A stretch of 64,000 bases of DNA from Brucella thiophenivorans (GCF_002252445.1 NZ_NNRJ01000012.1:1-64000); one strand, 5' to 3'. Counted from the stretch's first letter, positions 26,765 through 34,540 are shown. The notes: generated by a model from the sequence alone, not told the origin. Made by a program: numbers and translations.

Positions 26765-27775
26765 ATGACCGCGTTAACCCCATCCCCCCTTAAAGAAACA
26801 GAGCCTGATGCAGCACGTCTACGCGCATTGCTGGGTGCTGTGCGCAATAGCAATATCTGCGTACTCTATCAGACGCTCGATATGCTCTATGCATGGGGTG
26901 AGAATATTCCAAGCTATTGGCAGGAAAAATGGAAAGCGGGCGGAAACGATTGCGATTTTATTTTCTCCACTTCGATGTCAAGACTGGAACACGCAAAGCG
27001 CACCGCAATTGATACAGGTACAGCGCAGAATGTTGAACTCGCCATCAATGATGGCGATAAGCTTCGTTGGATCGATTTCCACATCGACTGCGACCGTGAT
27101 TCCAGTGGCGAGATCATTGGCCTGGTTACGACAGCACTCGAAATAAGTGAGCTAAAACGCCGCGAGCAAGTTTTAAAGACGCTTTTGCGCGAGGTCAGCC
27201 ATCGCTCGAAAAATCTTCTCGCCATTGTGCAGAGCATCGCAACGCAAACAGCGCGCTTCACTGATTCTGTCGATGATTTTCTTCTCAAGTTCCGCGGACG
27301 CATCCAGTCGCTGTCCCATTCACAGGATCTGGTTACAGATTCCAACTGGCACGGTGCATTGTTTCTGGACCTCGTTCATTCGCAGATAGAAAAATATATC
27401 GACATCAATGACGAACGACTAACCGTTGAAAGCGATAATCCCTACCTGTTTCCGGGGGCAGCCCTTCATGTCGGCCTCGCATTGCATGAGCTGATCATCA
27501 ACGCGACATCCTTTGGGGGGCTGTCTATCCCCTATGGACGCGTAATCATTTCTGCAAAAATCCTCCAGACAGACACAGGCGAAGATGAGCTGGTCTTTCA
27601 CTGGGAAGAGACAAATCCAGCCATGCCGGAAGTCTTTCAGCACGATCCGCGCTTCGGCAGTGCAGTTTTGCAGCGCATTGTGCCGTCAGCCGTGAATGGT
27701 AAGGCGGAATATCGCGTTGATGGAGCAGGCGCAGTCTATTCCCTGCGCGTCCCAGCAGAACAATTTGACGGTTAG
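26765..27775 (+). CDS. HWE-family sensor histidine kinase
   Basis: A 336-residue soluble kinase: a PAS-like sensor (about residues 20-130, ending in the GEIIGLVTTALEISELKRRE linker), a phosphoacceptor His146 in LLREVSHRSKNLLAIVQSIA, and an HWE ATPase domain with ALHELIINATSFGGLS and the diagnostic His-Trp-Glu (VFHWEE). Such kinases act on PhyR-type or single-domain receivers; with phyR and nepR nearby it is a second candidate input to the stress response. The start at 26765 is preferred to 26747. A terminator-like hairpin follows. Confidence 0.87.
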   Translation: MTALTPSPLKETEPDAARLRALLGAVRNSNICVLYQTLDMLYAWGENIPSYWQEKWKAGGNDCDFIFSTSMSRLEHAKRTAIDTGTAQNVELAINDGDKLRWIDFHIDCDRDSSGEIIGLVTTALEISELKRREQVLKTLLREVSHRSKNLLAIVQSIATQTARFTDSVDDFLLKFRGRIQSLSHSQDLVTDSNWHGALFLDLVHSQIEKYIDINDERLTVESDNPYLFPGAALHVGLALHELIINATSFGGLSIPYGRVIISAKILQTDTGEDELVFHWEETNPAMPEVFQHDPRFGSAVLQRIVPSAVNGKAEYRVDGAGAVYSLRVPAEQFDG

Positions 27776-27871
27776 AGCTTGCTTCTTTCTGAACGAATGA
27801 AATCGATACTATCCGTCTTTATACTTCCGAAATGATCTGATCTTACTTCGTTGAAACAAAATCATAAAAGA

Positions 27872-27906
27872 AAAGCCGTCATGGTTTTGACCACAACGGC
27901 TTTACT
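27872..27906 (+). terminator. Terminator after the HWE kinase
   Basis: A two-part stem (AAAGCCGT with ACGGCTTT outside, TGGT with ACCA inside) about 95 bases past the stop, followed by TTTACTTG. Confidence 0.6.
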
Positions 27907-28063
27907 TGAAAATGCGGAACGCCAGCGACATAACGGGGGCGTCTGTGCGGCATTCTCGCTACCAACTCCGAACGGGGAGATCGAAGTCAGCTGATGAAGA
28001 CCATTTGCGGGGGCATATCACAGTCTTCTAAACCAATAACGATGATCGAAAACTTTGGTTCCA

Positions 28064-28489
28064 TCAGGTTTCAATTTTTTTACAATAAAGTTCGAGACGG
28101 TGATGCACAATCTTATAGCCCAGCGACCGGGCGATTTCTTCCTGCAGTTTTTCAATTTTCTCTGAACTGAATTCGACAACCTCACCTGAATCCATATCGA
28201 TAATATGGTCGTGATGTGCACCGCTTGCCTGCTCAAAGCGCGATGGGCCGCCGGCAAAGGCATGGCGATGGATAGCGCCAAGCTCTTCTAGAAGCTTCAT
28301 CGTCCGATAAACGGTCGACAGAGAAATGCTATTATCAATTTTAACCGCACGCCGAAAAATTTCCAGCGCATCGGGATGATCTTCCGTTTCGGTCAATATG
28401 TTGAGGATGATGCGACGCGGCCGCGTGATGCGGATACCGGCCTGCCTCAATTCCTGCTCATAATCGGGTTTCTTGTGCGATTCACTCAT
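28064..28489 (-). CDS. Mur-like Fur-family metalloregulator
   Basis: A 141-residue regulator with a winged HTH (residues 12-80, [17 protein letters not shown]) and a dimerisation domain with H92-H93-D94-H95 and His-rich IVHHRLELY. It lacks the CxxC pairs of zinc-structured Fur and has a single Cys136, as in rhizobial Mur, which senses manganese and represses sitABCD. In this group Mur is the main Fur homologue, while Irr handles iron. ATG 28489 is preferred over an in-frame start at 28558. The island's left boundary is 84 bases upstream of the start. Confidence 0.8.
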   Translation of the reverse strand: MSESHKKPDYEQELRQAGIRITRPRRIILNILTETEDHPDALEIFRRAVKIDNSISLSTVYRTMKLLEELGAIHRHAFAGGPSRFEQASGAHHDHIIDMDSGEVVEFSSEKIEKLQEEIARSLGYKIVHHRLELYCKKIET

Positions 28490-28572
28490 GGTGCAATTAT
28501 GCACCCACAACGCCCCAGTTGCAAATATTCGCAACTGGAAAGGAGAACATCTCCCCAAGGCATTTTGAATTC

Positions 28573-28620
28573 TGGTACGCCCAAGGGGAATCGAACCCCT
28601 GTTTGCGCCGTGAGAGGGCG
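28573..28620. repeat. Left att repeat (partial tRNA-Glu copy)
   Basis: Identical over 48 bases to the 3' half of the intact tRNA-Glu at 34995-35042, from the CCA end to the anticodon stem. It lacks the 5' half, so it is an integration scar, not a tRNA. Confidence 0.95.
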
Positions 28621-28857
28621 AATGTCAAGAATTTCACTTTTCACCATTGACCGTCACTACCCTGTTTGAACCCTTTTTGTTTTTCTTGTGTTCCGGATAT
28701 CTATAATTTAACGTCGTAGTTGACCGTCACTATGCGCGGTTGCTTATTAGACGGTTATTAGACGACTTTTGGAAACACATGTCCAAGACGCTTCAAGAAT
28801 CTTCGCTTACAACGCCGAACGCTCGTAAGGGATTGCCGATAGGCAACCACTGGCGAA
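28621..28857. other. Island left end with repeat sequences
   Basis: Holds two copies of TTGACCGTCACTA (28647-28659 and 28720-28732) and a 28-bp block (28742-28769) with tandem TTATTAGACG units that recurs near the right end at 34936-34963 with two mismatches. These look like arm-type recombinase sites. A 35-codon frame starts at 28779. Confidence 0.65.
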
Positions 28858-28886
28858 GTGTTAGTGCCGAAGTTCATCTTGGATAA
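28779..28886 (+). CDS. Possible very small island gene
   Basis: A 35-codon frame (starts MSKTLQESSLTTPN) just inside the left end. It overlaps the start of the next frame in another register, which may mean a frameshifted remnant of one longer gene. No family recognised; no clear ribosome site. Confidence 0.25.
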   Translation: MSKTLQESSLTTPNARKGLPIGNHWRSVSAEVHLG

Positions 28887-29160
28887 CTATCTCATTCCGG
28901 TTGGCCGCAGCAATGGCATCACGGTTTATCGCATCGACAACCCGCATCATGAGCGAGTTCAGATGCATATTCCGGAATTGGAAGAACGCCAGCGCGAAAT
29001 TAAAGCCGATCAGAATGTACGCAATAGGCCGCAATCCAGCATGGCAAATAATGCCCACCTTGAGCCTGCAAGGGTGGCAGAAGTTGCCCACCCTGAAAAT
29101 GACAAGGACGGCAATATATGCCCACCAAGGTGGGCAGAAAATGCCACCAATTACCTTTAA
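28858..29160 (+). CDS. Island protein of unknown function with motif-rich C-terminus
   Basis: About 100 residues. The start is probably a GTG at 28858 (VLVPKFILDN), but this is uncertain. The N-terminal half has a basic/aromatic VGRSNGITVYRIDN patch; the C-terminal half holds repeating Ala-His-Leu/Pro-Glu units encoded by the TGCCCACC motif array (29052-29136). Its 3' end overlaps the next gene by 20 bases. It may be a phage replication-region remnant, but I do not recognise the family. Confidence 0.4.
   Translation: MLVPKFILDNYLIPVGRSNGITVYRIDNPHHERVQMHIPELEERQREIKADQNVRNRPQSSMANNAHLEPARVAEVAHPENDKDGNICPPRWAENATNYL
29052..29136. repeat. TGCCCACC motif array, iteron-like
   Basis: Direct copies of TGCCCACC at 29052-29059, 29085-29092 and 29119-29126, with reverse copies GGTGGCA at 29073-29079 and GGTGGGCA at 29129-29136. 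The direct copies are 33 and 34 bases apart, close to three helical turns. Confidence 0.55.
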
Positions 29161-29533
29161 GGAATACCTTACAGGATTACCTGTAATAAACGGCTATGAA
29201 GTGAGCGACGGTTCTCCAGTTATGGGTGACGTTGAGGGGGAGCGAAGCGCGCAAATAAAAAGCGCTGTAGCAAGCTCCCCCGACTTCCCGGCAAAGAAAA
29301 AAAACGGGTATGCACTCGCAGCAAACGGCGAAGATGAAAACACGCCTTTTGCGGTTCCAGCATCACAGCAGGAGGCCAATAAATTTTTAGCGACCGTGTT
29401 CGGCTCAGATTTGAGAAGATTGCATGAGCGCGTGCTGGACGGGTGCCGTAGACGCCTGATGAATGGTTTGCTCACACCGGCGTTTGTTCGTGCGCGTATC
29501 GATACACTGGAAAAGTCGCAGCCAGCTTTCTGA
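29141..29533 (+). CDS. Island hypothetical protein
   Basis: A 130-residue protein from ATG 29141, with AAGGTGG 8 bases upstream. The N-terminal ITFKEYLTGLPVINGYEVSD segment is followed by a polar linker and a basic helical C-terminus (RRLHERVLDGCRRRLMNGLLTPAFVRARIDTLEKS). The longer frame from 28901 has no support. No family is recognised; the context suggests a phage-type regulatory or replication protein. Confidence 0.5.
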   Translation: MPPITFKEYLTGLPVINGYEVSDGSPVMGDVEGERSAQIKSAVASSPDFPAKKKNGYALAANGEDENTPFAVPASQQEANKFLATVFGSDLRRLHERVLDGCRRRLMNGLLTPAFVRARIDTLEKSQPAF

Positions 29534-29694
29534 GGTGCTTCCCATGCTCGACAAGCTGCTGCCCGGCCACGTTAATGCATTGAACCATTCTGTTTTACGA
29601 TTATTGTGATTGTGAAGGTCTTGAAACCGATAGATTGGTAACTAAATCGAAACCGTCATTCCAACATTTAACGTTCGATCAAATGGAGGTTTCG

Positions 29695-29997
29695 ATGAGC
29701 GACCGTTTGTTTGACAGTCCTGTTTTTGTGAAGGACGGCCCTTACCTTGTTCGAGAAATTGCCAGCATCGGGGATGCTTTAGATTTTCTTTATGAATGGC
29801 CCGAATACGACCGTGGCCTCATTTATGAAACCGCTTGGAAAGCGTGCTGCGATAGCCACGATGGCATCAAACCAGTGGAAGCAGTAGAGAGCGCCATTCG
29901 AGGTTTCGCCAAGAAGACCGGAATTCTCGAAGAACCAGAAGTCGCGCTTCCATGGATGAAGGGCAAAAAATCAGGAGGCGGCCTAGTTCAGGCTTGA
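29695..29997 (+). CDS. DUF982 protein
   Basis: A 100-residue protein with the DUF982 pattern: a short N-terminus, GPYLVREIASIGDALDFLYEWPEYDRGLIYETAWKAC, then a Glu/Ala helical tail. DUF982 genes are abundant and largely confined to Rhizobiales, often on plasmids and islands; function unknown. ATG 29695 has a strong GGAGGT (29685-29690). A tiny membrane peptide gene follows. Confidence 0.75.
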   Translation: MSDRLFDSPVFVKDGPYLVREIASIGDALDFLYEWPEYDRGLIYETAWKACCDSHDGIKPVEAVESAIRGFAKKTGILEEPEVALPWMKGKKSGGGLVQA

Positions 29998-30006
29998 AGA
30001 CGCATC

Positions 30007-30096
30007 ATGATTTGGTTTCTAATAATTGAAGCGGCTATTCTTGCTGCACTATCTTATGTGTTAGCTTTTATCGGCTGGAAAGAGATCCGGTATTAA
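30007..30096 (+). CDS. Possible 29-residue membrane peptide
   Basis: An open frame with one hydrophobic helix (IIEAAILAALSYVLAFIGW) and a basic end, 9 bases after the DUF982 stop. The ribosome site is weak. Too short for a family call; it could be a small membrane protein or chance. Confidence 0.3.
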   Translation: MIWFLIIEAAILAALSYVLAFIGWKEIRY

Positions 30097-30138
30097 ATGA
30101 ACCACCGACGAAAACTATAATACCCTTTATAAACCAGA

Positions 30139-30164
30139 CCCCGGCCTCATCGCCGGGGTTTTTT
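30139..30164 (+). terminator. Terminator after the DUF982 unit
   Basis: A 7-bp GC stem (CCCCGGC and GCCGGGG) with a CTCATC loop, followed by six T residues. Confidence 0.88.
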
Positions 30165-30254
30165 GTTTTGGCTTGGTTTTCCAATTGCTCTTCAGACCTA
30201 ACAAGCGTTAGGCTCATGTCTGTTCGCTTTAAAGGAATTTTAGGAGGGCGGAAT

Positions 30255-30665
30255 ATGTCCACAATCACTAGGTTCGCTTTAATTGTCTTGGCTGGCTCAT
30301 TGTTCATATACCCGGCTACCGCAGCAGTGGATTGCACAGGAGTAGATCAAGCACTAACGAAAGAGCGAAAGACTGAATACGCGAAACTTATCTCTGAAAG
30401 CCTCAAAGAAAAGGTCAAACCAGCCAAGGTCGAAGTTGACAGTTTTATGCAGTCGGGTGACTGGACTGTAGTTTATGCCTCAACGCCTGTGGCCGACCCC
30501 GGCTATTTTTTCTTTGACAACTCCTCCGGCAAGCAGACGTTTAAAGATGTCTGGGGCGGTATGGCTGATGACGGCGATGGATCTCAGCTGGTGAAATTTG
30601 CGAAGGACCTCGGAGCCAACGAGAAAATCGCGATTTGTTTTTCGAAGGTGGTCATGAGCGATTAA
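30255..30665 (+). CDS. Exported island protein (mature end Val-Asp-Cys)
   Basis: A 136-residue protein with a clear Sec signal (MSTITRFALIVLAGSLFIYP) and probable cleavage at ATA or TAA just before Val-Asp-Cys. The mature protein has two cysteines (the N-terminal one and one near the end, AICFSK), suggesting a disulfide across the chain. A strong AGGAGGG precedes the start. No family is recognised. Its mature start resembles two other exported proteins in this island. Confidence 0.65.
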   Translation: MSTITRFALIVLAGSLFIYPATAAVDCTGVDQALTKERKTEYAKLISESLKEKVKPAKVEVDSFMQSGDWTVVYASTPVADPGYFFFDNSSGKQTFKDVWGGMADDGDGSQLVKFAKDLGANEKIAICFSKVVMSD

Positions 30666-30826
30666 TCATTTGCAATAATCTGGAAGCCCTTTCTGCGAGG
30701 AGCAATGCCGGAAGGCATACACCGGCAAGGCCGTTTCGAGGTGATGCCTGTTGTCTTATGTTGACATCAAAATCATTTTTCACTCCGCTTCGCTTAGGAA
30801 ACTCACCTCACTGGGCACGATATTGC

Positions 30827-31204
30827 CTAATCACGATTACCCAAGCGCAATCCTAGAACGACGGCGATATAACCGAGAACAATACTCAGCGCCAAATAGA
30901 GCAACGCTGACATCATTCCGGCTGTCGATCCTGACATGAGGACATATGCCCCGTAAACAAAGCTGGAGAAGGTCGAAAGCCCGCCCATTATGCCAGTCGC
31001 TACCAATGTGTTGACGCCTTGGCTGAGCGTGCCTTTCTGATAAAGGCTGGTCGTAAGTCCGAGCAGAAAAGAGGCGACGACGTTAGCGACGAGGATTGAC
31101 ATCGGAATGCCGTCTGAAAGGTTTGGGACGCCCAACATTAGAAATTCACGGAGCATGGCACCCACAGCGCCGCCGACGAAAACGAATATGATTGTATTAA
31201 TCAT
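30827..31204 (-). CDS. crcB: Fluoride channel subunit CrcB (second of pair)
   Basis: A 125-residue four-helix protein of the CrcB/FEX family that exports fluoride as a dual-topology channel. It has GGAVGAMLREFL near the start, VANVVASFLLG, and the GGLSTFSSFVYG pore motif near residue 75. Together with the neighbour 10 bases upstream it would form a heterodimer, as in organisms with paired crcB genes. Confidence 0.88.
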   Translation of the reverse strand: MINTIIFVFVGGAVGAMLREFLMLGVPNLSDGIPMSILVANVVASFLLGLTTSLYQKGTLSQGVNTLVATGIMGGLSTFSSFVYGAYVLMSGSTAGMMSALLYLALSIVLGYIAVVLGLRLGNRD

Positions 31205-31214
31205 CGCGACACCC

Positions 31215-31604
31215 TCACCCTATCCAGCTTGCTAACAAGCCACCGAATGCTGCTGCGGCCAAACCGGCAAAAACAGATCCGAAAAGATACACGATTGCTA
31301 GGCTTTGGTATCGCTCCCGCGCCAGCTTCACTGCATCGAGCTGCATCGAACTGAATGTTGTGTATCCGCCGAGAAAGCCGGTTAGAATGCCAGCTTTCAA
31401 GATATCGCCAAATCGCTCATACCACTCGACGGAAAACAACACCGACAGAAAACCTATGGCAAAAGCGCCTGTCACGTTGATCAAGAATGTTCCAAGCGGG
31501 AATTTCCCCTGATAGCTTTCGCCAGCCAGTTTACCAACCCACCACCGAAACACCGAGCCAAGCCCGCCTCCGAGACCGACCCAAAGTATATCCAACGGCT
31601 GCAT
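31215..31604 (-). CDS. crcB: Fluoride channel subunit CrcB (first of pair)
   Basis: A 129-residue CrcB protein with GGGLGSVFRWWVG at the N-terminus, LINVTGAFAIGFL and the GGYTTFSSMQLD pore motif near residue 80. It is the first gene of the pair; GAGGGG precedes the ATG by 8 bases. A perfect 10-4-10 palindrome sits 18 bases upstream. The pair is island cargo and would confer fluoride tolerance. Confidence 0.9.
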   Translation of the reverse strand: MQPLDILWVGLGGGLGSVFRWWVGKLAGESYQGKFPLGTFLINVTGAFAIGFLSVLFSVEWYERFGDILKAGILTGFLGGYTTFSSMQLDAVKLARERYQSLAIVYLFGSVFAGLAAAAFGGLLASWIG

Positions 31605-31621
31605 ATGAACCCCTCATCGCC

Positions 31622-31645
31622 AATCTAGTTAGTAGTAACTAGATT
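31622..31645. promoter_or_regulatory. Perfect palindrome upstream of the crcB pair
   Basis: Arms AATCTAGTTA and TAACTAGATT separated by GTAG. At 18 bases before the crcB start it is well placed as a repressor operator, or as an RNA hairpin in the leader. It does not match the fluoride riboswitch. Confidence 0.55.
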
Positions 31646-31802
31646 TGGACCGCAGGCAAGATGCTAGCAAAGGTCTCCTGAATTTTAAGGAGGGGGACGC
31701 ATAGTTTTATGCAGACCCACGTTCGATCTAAGCCGAAACCCATAAACTTGTGCTTGACCACCCGGCACCCCTCTGCCAGCTTGTGGCAATTAGGTGTCGA
31801 TA

Positions 31803-32363
31803 ATGAATAACTTTCCGATTGTTGCGACGGTTTTATCGTTGGTGCTAGGCCTATCGGTAACGCGCCTTCTACTGGGATTGGTAACAGTTTTTCGTATCCG
31901 TAGAACATCACCTGTGGACTGGGTGCCGCTGGCTTGGAGCGGTGTCTTATTTATTGTTCAGTTGGAATATTGGTGGGCGATTAATCAGCTACCGACACTT
32001 CGCCCGACATACCGATTCACCGATTTTGTTTTCATCGTATTGATGACGCTAATGCTGTTTTTAACAGCAGCGTTGATACTTCCTAGCCGGAGCGAAGATG
32101 AAACAGTAAGCCTTCGGATATATTTCGAGAAAGATGGACGATTTGCGCTTCTGTCATTTACAGGCTTTTTACTGTTCGCCTTCGTATTAAATGTTGTCTT
32201 TCTAAATAGTCCAATAAACGGTGTATGGGCACTCACCGACATCCCAATGATTGTTCTGCCAGTGCTGGCGTTCTTAACTCGTCAGCGAAAACACTATGCA
32301 CTAATTACAGCTTTTTATTTGCCCCTAACTTTACTTGATGTTTGGATTTCGCTTTTAGGCTGA
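31803..32363 (+). CDS. Island multi-pass membrane protein
   Basis: A 186-residue protein with about six hydrophobic segments spread over its length, aromatic-rich loops (VQLEYWWAINQLP) and a basic RTRR-like patch near residue 30. No family is recognised. It is divergent from the crcB pair with about 200 bases between, and may be another cargo gene. Confidence 0.5.
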   Translation: MNNFPIVATVLSLVLGLSVTRLLLGLVTVFRIRRTSPVDWVPLAWSGVLFIVQLEYWWAINQLPTLRPTYRFTDFVFIVLMTLMLFLTAALILPSRSEDETVSLRIYFEKDGRFALLSFTGFLLFAFVLNVVFLNSPINGVWALTDIPMIVLPVLAFLTRQRKHYALITAFYLPLTLLDVWISLLG

Positions 32364-32452
32364 AACTTGTATCTGTCGCACTGACCTGTACTAGGGCGAC
32401 ATTTTCACTATTATGCACACTTTTAACAACTTGCGGGAAAGTACGGGGTTAG

Positions 32453-32683
32453 ATGGGCCTTTTCATAAAGATAATTGGAATACTCGCATTGATACCCGGC
32501 GCGACAATTCTTGTATTTGGTGTCGCGACAACTGGCACTGACAGGCTTGTTCTCCTGTCTTGCGGGATTAGCTTGTGCTTATCCGGCTTGGTGTTGATCT
32601 GCCTTGGCATCGTTATAGAGCATCTCTACGATATGAAAAAAACGCACGAGCGCCTCATCAAGCTTTTGGAAGAACGCAAATAA
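32453..32683 (+). CDS. Small island membrane protein
   Basis: A 76-residue protein with two hydrophobic helices (residues 4-25 and 32-53) and a charged C-terminal helix (YDMKKTHERLIKLLEERK). Resembles small phage or stress membrane proteins but is not assignable. The ribosome site is GGGG-poor; support is from composition and the lack of a competing frame. Confidence 0.45.
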   Translation: MGLFIKIIGILALIPGATILVFGVATTGTDRLVLLSCGISLCLSGLVLICLGIVIEHLYDMKKTHERLIKLLEERK

Positions 32684-32939
32684 ATCGAAAAGCTAAAAAG
32701 CCAAAGGCAGGATGCAGTCGCATTGAGTATTGCGGACGCAGTTAGGGCCATGTTGTAAATCAGCAATCATGAGCGCCGGACGCACAAGAGACGCAGGCCG
32801 GACGTATCGCTCAAATCTGACGGATCAAACATTCCCCAGTGGAGAAAGCCGGTCAAACCCAGCCATGCCACATGAACATGGTGCAGCACTGTCTTTCATG
32901 TCCAAAGGTCAGCAGCTCTCGAGCCGCTTGTGTGACGGT
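32684..32939. other. Gene-free stretch in the island
   Basis: Contains short open frames without coding character or a ribosome site. I see no tRNA, hairpin or repeat of note. Confidence 0.4.
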
Positions 32940-33116
32940 TTAATGCGGAAGAATTGCATTAATTTGGGTCACCATATCATTTAGCTGAATGCGCAACTCC
33001 GCATCCTGCTCTTCTCGTTCGTGGTCGGATAGACCAGAACGTGCATGAATTTTAGCCTTAACCTCATCGATCTTAGCTTTGATGTGCTCAATCTCAGATT
33101 TGATGACGTGTGACAT
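32940..33116 (-). CDS. 58-residue coiled-coil protein
   Basis: A short minus-strand gene with AAGGGA upstream of ATG 33116. The protein is a charged amphipathic helix with heptad spacing (SEIEHIKAKIDEVKAKIHA, then EEQDAELRIQLNDMVTQINAIL). It has no membrane segment or catalytic motif. A DNA-bound or regulatory phage protein is possible, but no family is recognised. Confidence 0.5.
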   Translation of the reverse strand: MSHVIKSEIEHIKAKIDEVKAKIHARSGLSDHEREEQDAELRIQLNDMVTQINAILPH

Positions 33117-33267
33117 TGTCTATCCCTTAATGTGATTGGTGAATCTGAACCTACACAATTGATTGACGGAAGCAAATAATTCGGTGCCAGCCACATCGTC
33201 ACCTAATGACATAGGGAAGACTGGTTATATGCGGGGCATGCGTCAAGCCAAGCTATCAAGCCATATT

Positions 33268-33438
33268 TTATTGGGTTGTCTTCCTGCCCGGCTGCAAACC
33301 ACGTTCGGTATTGCCCCAAGTAGGGTCAATGCCATGGTAAGCGTCATATGCTCGTTTGGAAAGAACCACGAGTAGTATTGCACCGCATATGACGCAGAGT
33401 ATGGTCAAGAACTTCCGAGAAGGGGCTCTGTTAGGCAC
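33268..33438 (-). CDS. Small single-pass membrane protein
   Basis: A 56-residue protein with one membrane helix (FLTILCVICGAILLVVL) and a basic N-terminus. The start is taken as GTG 33438 because GGAG lies 7 bases upstream; a TTG at 33459 is an alternative. No family recognised. Confidence 0.4.
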   Translation of the reverse strand: MPNRAPSRKFLTILCVICGAILLVVLSKRAYDAYHGIDPTWGNTERGLQPGRKTTQ

Positions 33439-33681
33439 TCCATATCTCCAGTGATGCAAGGATTATCGATTAACTTGCATTTGTGGAGGTGAATATATGT
33501 TTAATATATCGAATGCGGTCACAATGACTGTACTAACGAGCCTGTCGCGATTGCCCAAGTTAGGTAAATTCCAGCTACTGCCGATGAAATGTAGATTGAT
33601 CTTTTGAGTAACGTATCCATCCGGGGCGTTTAGACAGACTGCCATTAAACAGCAATACAAAAATAAATAAAACCACAGTTT

Positions 33682-33706
33682 AGCCTCGCTCACGCGGGGC
33701 TTTTTG
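33682..33706 (+). terminator. Orphan terminator in the island
   Basis: A stem of AGCCTCGC with GCGGGGCT (one non-canonical pair), TCAC loop, and a T run. No plus-strand gene lies close upstream; the next gene starts 31 bases later. Confidence 0.6.
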
Positions 33707-33736
33707 CTCTTTCAGCAACAAAATCGAGGAAATCAC

Positions 33737-34012
33737 ATGAAGCTGTTCCGAAGTCTGTTCTTCGGCTGCGCTGCTATGCTCGCGGCTGTTCTTTGCATGA
33801 GTGCACCGGCATCGGCTGTTGATTGCAGTCCAGGCGTGTTTCAGATCCACTCAGTCAGTTATGATTATGTCGTGCCTGACGTTTTAAATTGCTGGCCAAA
33901 CCTGCGCTGCCAATTAAGGTTTAGCGCAGGTGCTCATATCCATTTTTTGACAGAGAGTGACTATTCAGATGGCACCGGACATGAAAGGTCGCCTTCTTCG
34001 CATCTCAAATAG
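33737..34012 (+). CDS. Exported island protein, probably truncated
   Basis: A 91-residue product with a signal peptide (MKLFRSLFFGCAAMLAAVL) and cleavage near SA before Val-Asp-Cys. It then runs 50 residues and ends over the 3' end of the convergent LprI-like gene (52-base overlap). The C-terminal part is low in recognisable pattern, which suggests it has lost its original end. CGAGGA precedes the ATG. Confidence 0.5.
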   Translation: MKLFRSLFFGCAAMLAAVLCMSAPASAVDCSPGVFQIHSVSYDYVVPDVLNCWPNLRCQLRFSAGAHIHFLTESDYSDGTGHERSPSSHLK

Positions 34013-34365
34013 TCGGATAGTTGATTGTTGCGTTCTGAAGTTAGTTGGGTCCTGCACATTACAACCATCATTGGGTATATGCTTCCGCCAGCGGTTCCTG
34101 ATGCCGCAAAATCACATTCAGCATCTCTAAATTTTATCCATGCACGCTGTGAAGATATCAAGAGTTTCTTCGTGTCTGGATCGTCAGCGAGCCGCTGCTC
34201 AATTTTTTTGTAGGTTCCGTTTAGTAGCTTATCAATTTTAACTAATTCATCACTGGCACATTGGTTCATCGTGACTTGATCGTCGGCCTTATCACAGTCG
34301 ACTGCTGCAAGTGTTGGTAATGACCATAATGCTGCTGTCATCGCAGTTAAAGTAAATAGCTTCAT
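33961..34365 (-). CDS. LprI-type (DUF1311) lysozyme inhibitor-like protein
   Basis: A 134-residue exported protein: signal peptide to about residue 21 (LPTLAA), then a four-cysteine helical domain with DDQVTMNQCASDELVKIDKLLNGTYKKI and SQRAWIKFRDAECDF, the PF07007/LprI pattern. Such proteins inhibit lysozyme or act in host interaction, though many are uncharacterised. ATG 34365 has GGGGAGGCGGGA directly upstream. The mature N-terminus is Val-Asp-Cys. Confidence 0.75.
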   Translation of the reverse strand: MKLFTLTAMTAALWSLPTLAAVDCDKADDQVTMNQCASDELVKIDKLLNGTYKKIEQRLADDPDTKKLLISSQRAWIKFRDAECDFAASGTAGGSIYPMMVVMCRTQLTSERNNQLSDYLRCEEGDLSCPVPSE

Positions 34366-34426
34366 TCCCGCCTCCCCTTTTTCGGGAGTAAACCTTGACC
34401 CACACATTAAATCAAGAGGGTCGCGG

Positions 34427-34540
34427 ATGACCGAAAAGTTTCCCGCTCTCTCTGCGTGTATCCTCCTTGCCTCATGCGCATTACCTTACGAGCGTCACTG
34501 CTCATTCAACGATTATCTGACAAAGACGTGGTGTAAGTGA
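34427..34540 (+). CDS. Small gene coupled to the terminase-like gene
   Basis: A 37-residue product whose stop overlaps the next start (TGATG), with AGAGGG upstream. It has a short hydrophobic stretch and three cysteines (MTEKFPALSACILLASCAL, then YERHC). Tight coupling supports translation; function unknown. It is shorter than usual gene-finding limits. Confidence 0.45.
   Translation: MTEKFPALSACILLASCALPYERHCSFNDYLTKTWCK

Noticed and set aside
28573-28620. A second tRNA-Glu gene
   Set aside because: Only the 3' half is present; the sequence diverges at the 5' side of the anticodon stem.
31600-31700. Fluoride riboswitch upstream of crcB
   Set aside because: The minus strand has GGCGATGAGGGG, which resembles the start of the motif, but the start codon follows at once and no pseudoknot partners are present.
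32730-32984. 84-codon frame in the island
   Set aside because: No ribosome site, low coding character, and it overlaps the coiled-coil gene's 3' end.
33463-33693. 76-codon minus-strand frame in the island
   Set aside because: Its start lies in the hairpin of a plus-strand terminator and it has no ribosome site.
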